From the NCBI GenBank assembly GCA_964504155.1, contig CAZDCZ010000121.1, forward strand, positions 1 to 5,167: a stretch of 5,167 bases of DNA, given 5' to 3'. Shown here piece by piece: positions 1-5,167 of the stretch (position 1 is its first letter; each line of letters starts with the position of its first letter). Below the pieces are notes generated by a model. It ran no database searches. It had not been told where the DNA came from and saw only the letters and a program-made list of their open reading frames with translations. A program made the position numbers and the translations under genes. The stretch comes from CAZDCZ01 sp964504155 (GTDB taxonomy: Bacteria; Bacteroidota; Bacteroidia; Bacteroidales; UBA12077).

Positions 1-148
1 CGGTAAGTCCTTCGTTACACGATAAAACAAAACAATACATTCAGTTTCAGGAAAACATCATCAAAAGATGAGTTATAAAGAAGAATATTTAATGTTTTTG
101 GAAGAATATGGTATTGATTATAACGAAAAATATCTTTGGAGTGACTAA
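1..148 (+). pseudogene. C-terminal remnant of an IS200-like / REP-associated tyrosine transposase, frameshifted
   Basis: This is the 3' end of a transposase gene cut by the window edge. The frame beginning at base 3 reads VSPSLHDKTKQYIQFQEN up to about base 56. The frame of bases 56-145 continues HHQKMSYKEEYLMFLEEYG and ends with DEKYLW-like residues (NEKYLWSD) and a TAA at 146-148. Joined, they match the usual C-terminus of this family, with Tyr-Ile-x-x-Gln, then HH, then K-E-E-Y and Y-(D/N)-EKYLW. The Tyr at 36-38 and the Gln four residues later fit the catalytic Tyr/Gln helix of IS200/IS605 TnpA enzymes (Y127/Q131 in IS608). The two frames meet at bases 54-58, where one C seems to be missing from AAC-CAT, so the gene is probably dead unless this is a sequencing error. 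The HUH motif would lie upstream, outside the window. The family call comes from remembered motifs. Confidence 0.75.
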
Positions 149-157
149 TATTAACTT

Positions 158-170
158 GTCCTTTCAGGAC
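158..170. repeat. Small hairpin GTCCT-TTC-AGGAC after the transposase end
   Basis: This is a perfect 5-bp inverted repeat with a 3-base loop, starting 9 bases after the transposase stop codon. Enzymes of the IS200/REP-associated group recognise short imperfect hairpins at element ends, so the position suits an element end or a REP-like unit. No T-tract follows it on either strand, which argues against an intrinsic terminator. The stem is short enough that chance cannot be excluded. Confidence 0.4.
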
Positions 171-201
171 GTCAAAATGATCTATAATCTAACCCTTTTA
201 G

Positions 202-288
202 TTGTCATGCCGAGCGGAGTCGAGGTATCTGTTAAATAGAATTACGAATTACTTATTAGCAGATTTCTCCATAAAGTCGAAATGACAA
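202..288. repeat. 87-base imperfect palindrome, Bacteroidota TGTCAT...ATGACA intergenic repeat
   Basis: The outer arms TTGTCAT (202-208) and ATGACAA (282-288) are perfect complements. Further in, CGA (211-214 region) faces TCG (277-279), GAG faces CTC, and ATCTG (227-231) faces CAGAT (260-264). Folded, the element is a long interrupted stem with an AT-rich loop around 232-259. The arm beginning TGTCATGCCGAGCGGAGTCG and the opposite arm ending GTCGAAATGACA resemble a dispersed repeat that I recall from intergenic regions of many Bacteroidota genomes. It lies 53 bases after the transposase remnant, so it may be a non-autonomous unit moved by such an enzyme. That link is inference. It could also act as a transcript-end structure between the converging transposase remnant and peptidase gene. 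Confidence 0.72.
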
Positions 289-546
289 GTGTTTAATGTT
301 CTTGTCCTCCTATGTTTGCATATTCAAATTAAGATTAAAAATATTAAGTTTGAATATTGTTAAACAATCTACTGTTACAGCCGGACGTGGATATTTATAT
401 GAGAATGACATAGTATTTGTGTTAAAATATTTTAAATGTCAGAGTCATTTATATTGTTTTTATTATTACGTTTATTGATAACATAAAGAATAATAATTAT
501 AGTAATTACGAATGTTAAAATGTATAGCTTAAACATAAGACAAATT
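289..546. other. Intergenic stretch without a supported gene
   Basis: With the two repeats before it, this forms a gene-free interval of nearly 400 bases between the transposase remnant and the end of the NlpC/P60 gene. A plus-strand open frame of 60 codons at 296-478 has no recognisable motif and a Tyr/Phe/Ile-rich composition expected of translated AT-rich DNA, so it is not called. No RNA gene and no terminator with a T-tract was found beyond the minus-strand stop codon at 547-549. Confidence 0.6.
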
Positions 547-1329
547 TTATGTTAATATTCTCTTTATAATTCTTAATTTGTGAGTGTATTTGTTGGTTTC
601 GGTATTATAAATTCCTTGATGGTCTATTTTGTCAACTCTTACATATCCCGATGAATGAATAATTTTTTTATCCGATAATATTATGCCTACATGTGTTATT
701 TCTTGCTCGTTATTATCGAAAAAAGCAAGATCTCCAATTTTAACTTTGTCGAAGAAACTTATTTCTTTTCCTAAGTTTACTTGCTCTTTGGCATCTCTTG
801 GAATATTATAATTTAAAATTTTATAAATAATTTGTGTAAAACCGGAACAGTCTATTCCAAAAGGAGATTTTCCTCCCCATAAATATGGAGCATTTACGAA
901 TTGTAATGCAGTTTTTAGAATATAGTCTGTATCATTGATATTGCTTGATTTACTAGTAATTTTATACTCTTGGTTTAATAATTTAAAAGAATTATTTGTT
1001 TTATTAAACAAAGGTAAAGTAGAACCTGCCGGAATAATTATCTTGTTTTGAGAACTTGTATTTGTTGCTATTGTAAATAATTTGTCTGTAACTACCGAGT
1101 TTGAGTTAATAATTTCTTGTGCTGTATCCTTAGAGATTTTAGTAAACATAGAATTGTCTATCCAACCTTCGTAATTGTCGCAAATAGTTTTAATATAACT
1201 CCAGTTATCTTTAATTGATAATATTTCAAATACTTCACCAAATAGTATTTGAGTAATCATTTCATCTTTTTCTGAGTCTGTTTTCCTTACCGGGATTAAT
1301 GTTGTTTTTCCTATTCCGAAATCTGACAT
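547..1329 (-). CDS. SH3-domain NlpC/P60 (C40) peptidase, likely murein-peptide endopeptidase
   Basis: This gene encodes a predicted cysteine peptidase of 260 residues. The N-terminal third (about residues 8-65, IPVRK...QILFGE...YEGWIDN) is a bacterial SH3 domain. The C-terminal part (about 135-260) is an NlpC/P60 domain with YLWGG at 149-153, catalytic Cys161 in GIDCSGF, His213 in THVGI and a third polar residue His225 in IIHSSG. This order matches the YkfC-like group, which cleaves gamma-D-glutamyl-diamino-acid bonds in cell-wall peptides. No signal peptide is visible, so a cytoplasmic role in peptide recycling is likely, though substrate specificity is inferred. The frame stays open nine codons further upstream, but only to a TTG (1354-1356). 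The ATG at 1327-1329 is preferred because it is the first ATG, gives the N-terminus I recall for this family, and follows a promoter-like motif that overlaps the TTG. The gene stands alone, with a spacer of about 400 bases upstream. Confidence 0.88.
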   Translation of the reverse strand: MSDFGIGKTTLIPVRKTDSEKDEMITQILFGEVFEILSIKDNWSYIKTICDNYEGWIDNSMFTKISKDTAQEIINSNSVVTDKLFTIATNTSSQNKIIIPAGSTLPLFNKTNNSFKLLNQEYKITSKSSNINDTDYILKTALQFVNAPYLWGGKSPFGIDCSGFTQIIYKILNYNIPRDAKEQVNLGKEISFFDKVKIGDLAFFDNNEQEITHVGIILSDKKIIHSSGYVRVDKIDHQGIYNTETNKYTHKLRIIKRILT

Positions 1330-1353
1330 ATAAATACTTTTTAAATATAATTT

Positions 1354-1361
1354 CAAATTTA
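1354..1361 (-). promoter_or_regulatory. Candidate Bacteroidota -7 promoter element (TAAATTTG)
   Basis: On the minus strand these bases read TAAATTTG, a full match to the TAnnTTTG -7 consensus of the Bacteroidota primary sigma factor. It lies 24 bases before the preferred ATG of the NlpC/P60 gene, which would leave a leader of roughly 15-20 bases. No convincing -33 TTG was seen at the expected distance, and the surroundings are very AT-rich, so a chance match is possible. Confidence 0.4.
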
Positions 1362-1737
1362 CATAATAAAGCTTAAAATTAATCGAAAATAAAACTTAAA
1401 ATAATGTTTTATAATATGAAATGTTCTGATGTTAGTTTGTTTGTAAGCTTAGAAAAATATATTATTAAACTCAATTAAAATATGTTATGTTATAAAACAT
1501 ATATATTTATCTGGTATTGTTTTTTTAAATAAAATATATAGAGTTAGTTATAAGATTATTTTATGATTGATATATCTGATTTATAAAAAAAGTAGTTGGT
1601 TTTAGAAGTAATTGCTGTAAAGTGTTAAAAAATAGCCGAATATGAGTTTTGTGTAAAATGTAGAGTATTTGTATTTGTGTAATTTGAATTCTATTTATAT
1701 TGGTTTATGAAATAACAAATTGTTAATGACTTCAAAA
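1362..1737. other. AT-rich intergenic spacer
   Basis: This stretch between the start of the NlpC/P60 gene and the end of the CHAP-like gene holds no open frame with recognisable protein features on either strand. It is extremely AT-rich. Two weak inverted repeats are present: TATGTT/AACATA at 1486-1501 with a 4-base loop, and TAACAA/TTGTTA at 1713-1725. The second lies just past the stop codon of the CHAP-like gene, but it lacks GC pairs and a following T-tract, so it is not called a terminator. Confidence 0.6.
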
Positions 1738-2682
1738 TTATTCTTTTGTAAAAGGCCTGTAAAAATAGATCTTCCCATTAGTAATATTTGATAGTTTTAG
1801 TTCGCTAATACCTACTTTATGGCCAGAAAATTGAGTGTTCTGGTGTGCTATTTCGTAATATCCTTTACCGAGAACATTATATACAATAGCGGTGTGATGT
1901 TTCATCTTTTCGGTATAAATAGTATTTCCTTTTTGGTATTTAATAATAACATTCTCGAATTGAATTATATCACCCGGAAAGATTGTGTCTTTTTGTGGAA
2001 AAATTCTTTTTCCGTATTTATATTGTCCATCCCAATTTGCATTAACTTTTATTAATGCTTGATTTGCTAAATCCCAACATTCACCCCTGTCAACTTTTTT
2101 CCCGATTACTGTTTCAACATAACTAATAATAGTTTTGTTTATAGAAGGTATGTTTTTTAGTAATATAGTTTGTTTAGGTAATTCTTCAATTTTTTTTGTT
2201 GGTACAGGTCGATAAAAGTAAATTTTCCCATTAGTAATGGTCGATAGTTTTAATTCGCTAATACCTACTTTATGGCCAGAAAATTGAGTGTTCTGGTGTG
2301 CTATTTCGTAATATCCTTTACCGAGAACATTATATACAATAGCGGTGTGATGTTTCATCTTTTCGGTATAAATAGTATTTCCTTTTTGGTATTTAATAAT
2401 AACATTCTCGAATTGAATTATATCACCCGGAAAGATTGTGTCTTTTTGTGGAAAAATTCTTTTTCCGTATTTATATTGTCCATCCCAATTTGCATTAACT
2501 TTTATTAATGCTTGATTTGCTAAATCCCAACATTCACCTCTGTCAACTTGTTTGCCAATTACCGATTCAACATAACTAATTATTGTTTTGTTAATTGCCG
2601 GGATATTCTTTTGTGCTGTACTATGATTTGTTTGAAGTAAGACAAAAAACGAAATTGTTAAAATAGAATTTAATATTTTCAT
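1738..2682 (-). CDS. Secreted protein with two near-identical CHAP-like cysteine-hydrolase domains
   Basis: The product has 314 residues. Residues 1-23 form a signal peptide (Lys2, hydrophobic core ILTISFFVLL, likely cleavage after STA), so it should be exported. Two domains of 135 residues follow, at 25-159 and 176-310. They differ at only four residues (29/180 A-S, 40/191 S-T, 45/196 Q-K, 148/299 T-N) and are joined by a linker rich in Lys, Pro and Glu. Each domain has RGECWDLA (Cys51, Cys202), FPGDIIQF, KHHTAIVY (His111-112, His262-263) and EIAHQN (His129-Asn131, His280-Asn282). Cys followed by G-D-I-I-Q and H-x-A-I-V resembles the CHAP amidase/peptidase fold, so cell-wall hydrolysis is a plausible but unproven role. 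I do not recognise a named family. Both domains keep the Cys and His residues, so neither is obviously inactive. The gene starts 50 bases after the selenium fusion gene on the same strand and has no clear -7 motif of its own, so co-transcription is possible. A hairpin lies between them. Confidence 0.8.
   Translation of the reverse strand: MKILNSILTISFFVLLQTNHSTAQKNIPAINKTIISYVESVIGKQVDRGECWDLANQALIKVNANWDGQYKYGKRIFPQKDTIFPGDIIQFENVIIKYQKGNTIYTEKMKHHTAIVYNVLGKGYYEIAHQNTQFSGHKVGISELKLSTITNGKIYFYRPVPTKKIEELPKQTILLKNIPSINKTIISYVETVIGKKVDRGECWDLANQALIKVNANWDGQYKYGKRIFPQKDTIFPGDIIQFENVIIKYQKGNTIYTEKMKHHTAIVYNVLGKGYYEIAHQNTQFSGHKVGISELKLSNITNGKIYFYRPFTKE
1753..2157 (-). repeat. Second copy of the internal 405-base direct repeat (domain 2)
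   Basis: This segment encodes residues 176-310 of the CHAP-like protein and repeats 2206-2610 with a period of 453 bases. Bases 1801-2085 are identical to 2254-2538. Outside that block I count 10 differences in 48 bases (1753-1800) and 14 in 72 bases (2086-2157). Only four of the 24 differing positions' net effects show as amino-acid changes, so most changes are silent. Confidence 0.95.
2206..2610 (-). repeat. First copy of the internal 405-base direct repeat (domain 1)
   Basis: This segment encodes residues 25-159 of the CHAP-like protein, directly after the signal peptide. It is the partner of 1753-2157, and the 285-base block 2254-2538 is identical between the two. The unique DNA between the copies (2158-2205) encodes the inter-domain linker. 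Confidence 0.95.
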
Positions 2683-2696
2683 TTTTAATTTATTTT

Positions 2697-2725
2697 GACC
2701 TTAAGGTTTGTAAAGCCTTAAGGTC
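2697..2725. repeat. 29-base hairpin between the selenium fusion gene and the CHAP-like gene
   Basis: The arms GACCTTAAGG (2697-2706) and CCTTAAGGTC (2716-2725) are perfect complements around a 9-base centre that can pair further (TT with AA). Each arm contains the 8-base self-complementary word CCTTAAGG. In the transcription direction, the hairpin starts 7 bases past the fusion gene's stop codon and ends 14 bases before the next ATG. The bases after it are A-rich on the minus strand, so it is not a standard intrinsic terminator. It may be an mRNA 3'-end or processing structure, an attenuator between the two genes, or one copy of a dispersed palindrome. I recall similar GACCTT...AAGGTC palindromes from Bacteroidota intergenic regions. 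Confidence 0.7.
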
Positions 2726-2732
2726 TGAATTG

Positions 2733-4949
2733 TTAATCATTAGAAATCGAAATATTCCCTTTTCCTTTAATTGTAATATTTCCTATATGACAGGCATCGG
2801 TAATATTGTTTTTCTTTAATTCGTTTATAATTTTATCTTTTTTGTCGAAAGGAACAGTAAATAATAATCCTCCGGCTGTTTGTGCATCACATAAAAGAAT
2901 TTTCGATGGTTCTGTAATAGTATTATCCCAATCGAGATAGTCGTGTAAATATTCCAAATTATTTTTCGATCCTCCCGGATAAATATTTGCTGCAACAAAA
3001 TCTATAGCTTCAGGAATAACAGGAATTTTACTAAAATGAATCTCAGCATTTACATTGCTCCCTTTGGTTATTTCTTTTAAATGTCCTAGTAAGCCAAATC
3101 CTGTAACATCGGTGCAGGCATGTACATCGAATTTTGAAATAACTTCGGCCGATGTTTTATTTAATGTTGTCATTAATTGTATTGCATAGTCTTCTGTTTT
3201 TTTGTCTGCTATACCTTTTTTTATTGCCGACGAGATAATACCTACACCAATTGGTTTAGTTAATATTATAGCATCTCCTTCTTTTGCATTTGCATTCGAC
3301 AATATTTTGTCGGGATGCACAATTCCACTAACTACCATCCCGTATTTTGGTTCAGGATCTTCAATTGAGTGACCACCAAGAATACTAATTCCCGCTTCTG
3401 TTGCTTTGTCTTGTGCTCCTTTTAATATTTGTTTTAGAACTTCCATTGGCAGTCTGTTTGTAGGAAATCCAACAATATTTAATGCAAAAATTGGTTTTGC
3501 TCCCATAGCATAAACATCGCTAAGTGCATTTGTTGCAGCAATTGCCCCAAAATGATATGGGTCATCAACAATAGGAGTAAAGAAATCGAGTGTCTGCACT
3601 AGTGCTGTTTCTTCGTTTATTTTATATACGGCAGCGTCATCGGCAGTTTTTGTGTCGATAAGAATATTTTTATCTATAGAAATAGGTAAATCAGAAAGGA
3701 TTTTTTCTAAATCTTGTGGTTTTATTTTGCAAGCGCATCCGCCGCCTTGAGTGTATTTTGTTAATTTTATTTCCATGTTATTTTCAATTTGTTTTATTGG
3801 TGAATTATCGACAGAAGGTCGTAATTTATTTACTGTTTCGTTAATTATTTCGGCAGCTTTTATTATTTCGTCTTTAGTAGTGTGTCTTCCTGTTGAGAAC
3901 CGAATTGTTCCCATAGAAAAATCTATATTTAGTTTTATTGCCGAAAGCACCGATGAAACATCGATAGAATCGGTATGACAAGCAGCTCCGGCTGATGCTG
4001 CAATCCCATTTGCTTCTAGTTCGTTTAGAAGAATATTAGCTTCAATATTCGGGAAACTGATATTTAAAGTGTTTGCTAGTCTTTTGTTTTTATGTCCGTT
4101 GAGTTTTATTTCAGGCCAGTTATCGAGAAGTTTCTTGTGTAGTAAATCTCTCATTTCTTGCATATGAGAGATGTTTTTTTCTAAGTCGCGTTTAGCAATT
4201 TCGCAAGCTTTCCCTAATCCCGATATTTCTAGTACATTTTCGGTTCCTGCTCGCATGTTTAACTCATGATTGGCACCATGGATTAGTTTCTCCAGCTGTA
4301 TTCCTTCGCGGATATATAAAGCTCCTATTCCTTTTGGGGCATATAGTTTATGACCGGCAATTGATAGAAGATCAACTCCAAGTTCTTGCACATCTGCCGG
4401 ATGTTTACCAATAGATTGTGCGGCATCGGTATGAAAAATAATATTGTGTTTTTTAGCAATTTCCGATATTTCTTTAATTGGTTGTATGCTTCCTATCTCA
4501 TTATTCGCATGCATTACACTAATAAGAATAGTTTCTGGTGTAATTGCATCTTCTAATTCTGTTAAGTTTATTATTCCATTCTCGTTTACAGGGATATATG
4601 AAATGTTAAATCCTTTTGTTTCAAGATATCTGCATACTTCTAGAACGGCAGGGTGTTCAATTGTTGAAGTTATAATATGATTTCCTTTTTGTTCGTTTTT
4701 ATAGGCAATACCTTTTATGGCATAATTATTCGATTCTGTACCTCCACTTGTAAATATTATTTCGCTTGGCTTACAGTTTATTAGATTTGCTACTTGCTTT
4801 CTAGCTTTTTCAACTGTTTTTTTTGTTTCTATTCCATAACTGTGAGAACTAGATGGGTTTCCGAAATATTTATCTAAATATGGTTGCATCGCTTCTGCAA
4901 CTTCTTTATCGATAGGTGTTGTTGCGTTATAATCGAGATATATATTCAT
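2733..4949 (-). CDS. selD: Selenocysteine lyase/cysteine desulfurase fused to selenophosphate synthetase (SelD)
   Basis: This is a 738-residue bifunctional enzyme. Residues 1-376 form a PLP-dependent NifS-like domain. It has DYNATTP (6-12), TSGGTESN (67-74), His99, Asp175 and Gln178 in HTDAAQ, Schiff-base Lys201 in GHK, RAGTEN (233-238), catalytic Cys324 in GAACHTD, and Arg350/Arg355 in IRFSTGR. The GAACH(S/T)D motif resembles mammalian selenocysteine lyase more than IscS (GSACTS), so selenocysteine is the likely substrate, with cysteine an alternative. A short linker (377-391) leads to a full SelD domain (392-738, the same 347-residue length as E. coli SelD). It has Cys405 and Lys408 in GGCACK (E. 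coli C17/K20), metal-binding Asp438 in DDAAVY, Asp455 in DFFTPIVDDP, Asp478, GGHSIEDPEP (525-534) and Asp614 in TDVTGFGLLGH. All key residues are present and none is selenocysteine. The product would free selenide and use ATP to make selenophosphate, with AMP and phosphate released, in the cytoplasm. The ATG at 4947-4949 is the natural family start and follows a -7-like motif. Confidence 0.95.
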   Translation of the reverse strand: MNIYLDYNATTPIDKEVAEAMQPYLDKYFGNPSSSHSYGIETKKTVEKARKQVANLINCKPSEIIFTSGGTESNNYAIKGIAYKNEQKGNHIITSTIEHPAVLEVCRYLETKGFNISYIPVNENGIINLTELEDAITPETILISVMHANNEIGSIQPIKEISEIAKKHNIIFHTDAAQSIGKHPADVQELGVDLLSIAGHKLYAPKGIGALYIREGIQLEKLIHGANHELNMRAGTENVLEISGLGKACEIAKRDLEKNISHMQEMRDLLHKKLLDNWPEIKLNGHKNKRLANTLNISFPNIEANILLNELEANGIAASAGAACHTDSIDVSSVLSAIKLNIDFSMGTIRFSTGRHTTKDEIIKAAEIINETVNKLRPSVDNSPIKQIENNMEIKLTKYTQGGGCACKIKPQDLEKILSDLPISIDKNILIDTKTADDAAVYKINEETALVQTLDFFTPIVDDPYHFGAIAATNALSDVYAMGAKPIFALNIVGFPTNRLPMEVLKQILKGAQDKATEAGISILGGHSIEDPEPKYGMVVSGIVHPDKILSNANAKEGDAIILTKPIGVGIISSAIKKGIADKKTEDYAIQLMTTLNKTSAEVISKFDVHACTDVTGFGLLGHLKEITKGSNVNAEIHFSKIPVIPEAIDFVAANIYPGGSKNNLEYLHDYLDWDNTITEPSKILLCDAQTAGGLLFTVPFDKKDKIINELKKNNITDACHIGNITIKGKGNISISND

Positions 4950-4985
4950 TATTTGTAATGTTTGTTTTTATTAATTTGTGCGACA

Positions 4986-4993
4986 CAAAAATA
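4986..4993 (-). promoter_or_regulatory. Candidate Bacteroidota -7 promoter element (TATTTTTG) of the selenium fusion gene
   Basis: On the minus strand the bases read TATTTTTG, a full match to TAnnTTTG, 36 bases before the ATG of the fusion gene. A start site a few bases downstream would give a leader of about 30 bases. No clear -33 TTG is visible upstream, and short AT-rich motifs arise easily here. There is no sign of a riboswitch or operator in the leader. Confidence 0.42.
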
Positions 4994-5083
4994 TAAAAAT
5001 GTTCCGGATTTTTTATACTATGGGCTAATTCTACTTTGACAGATTATGCTTTAACACAAAATCAACCTGTTTTTACCCTTGCT

Positions 5084-5127
5084 CCCTAAAGGGAACAGAT
5101 TGATTTTTTAGCTTTCTCCCTTTAGGG
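5084..5127. repeat. CCCTAAAGGG-type intergenic palindrome
   Basis: The 11-base arms CCCTAAAGGGA (5084-5094) and TCCCTTTAGGG (5117-5127) are perfect complements around a 22-base AT-rich centre. Similarity continues outwards in broken form: ACCCTTGCT on the left against GGTTAGGGGC on the right, to about 5135. Each arm can also fold on itself (TCCC with GGGA). Pyrimidine-rich CCCCTAA...CCCTAAAGGGAG sequences of this kind are, from memory, dispersed repeats in Bacteroidota. It lies about 135 bases upstream of the fusion gene, beyond its candidate promoter. It could mark the 3' end of a gene beyond the window edge. Confidence 0.65.
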
Positions 5128-5167
5128 TTAGGGGCAAAAAATTGAAAAATCTTAATTCTGTTTAATC

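Noticed and set aside
296..478. Plus-strand open frame of 60 codons beginning with ATG.
   Set aside because: It has no recognisable motif, its composition is that of translated AT-rich DNA, and no promoter or homologue-like feature supports it.
1486..1501. AT-only hairpin TATGTT/AACATA as a terminator or operator.
   Set aside because: The stem is weak, has a single GC pair, lacks a T-tract, and is expected by chance in such AT-rich DNA.
1819..2508. Two identical 78-codon open frames on the plus strand (1819-2055 and 2272-2508).
   Set aside because: They lie antisense within the repeated CHAP-like domains and are identical only because the underlying DNA is duplicated.
1753..2610. Long spaced repeats considered as a CRISPR-like array or insertion sequence.
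   Set aside because: There are only two copies of about 405 bases, both within one reading frame and encoding a protein domain, with no terminal inverted repeats.
2697..2725. Intrinsic terminator for the selenium fusion gene.
   Set aside because: The stem is good, but the bases following it in the transcription direction are A-rich, not T-rich, so it is reported only as a hairpin.
3756..3770. Possible selenocysteine (TGA) codon at the SelD active site.
   Set aside because: The relevant codons near 3730-3738 read TGC on the minus strand, so Cys is encoded and no recoding is needed.
3751..4680. Plus-strand open frames of 75-78 codons inside the selenium fusion gene.
   Set aside because: They are antisense to a strongly conserved coding sequence and have no independent support.

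Overview
This AT-rich window looks like the chromosome of a member of the Bacteroidota. The evidence is low GC, no clear Shine-Dalgarno sequences, two matches to the Bacteroidota -7 promoter element TAnnTTTG placed just before genes, and several families of intergenic palindromes that I recognise from this phylum. No genus can be named. All three intact genes lie on the minus strand, so they are transcribed from right to left.

Layout, left to right. Bases 1-148 are the frameshifted C-terminal end of an IS200-like (REP-associated) tyrosine transposase on the plus strand. It is followed by a small GTCCT hairpin and an 87-base imperfect palindrome of the TGTCAT...ATGACA type. Bases 289-546 hold no gene that I can support. 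Bases 547-1329 encode a cytoplasmic SH3-NlpC/P60 (C40) peptidase, probably for murein-peptide recycling. An AT-rich, gene-free spacer of about 400 bases follows. Bases 1738-2682 encode a secreted protein made of two nearly identical CHAP-like domains. A 29-base hairpin separates it from the largest gene at 2733-4949. That gene encodes one polypeptide with an N-terminal selenocysteine lyase/cysteine desulfurase and a C-terminal selenophosphate synthetase (SelD). The right edge, 4950-5167, holds a promoter-like motif and another repeat of the CCCTAAAGGG type.

How the genes work together. The fusion protein joins two consecutive steps of selenium metabolism: release of reduced selenium from selenocysteine, then ATP-dependent activation to selenophosphate. 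The fusion suggests direct hand-over of a toxic intermediate. The window contains no user of selenophosphate (selA, selB, a tRNA-Sec or the 2-selenouridine synthase), so the end product cannot be told from here. The two peptidase-like proteins have no visible link to selenium and may simply be neighbours.

The most notable points are the selenium fusion enzyme and the mosaic internal repeat of the CHAP-like gene. In that repeat, 285 bases are identical between copies while both flanks differ at about one base in five, a pattern best explained by recent gene conversion or by an assembly artefact.
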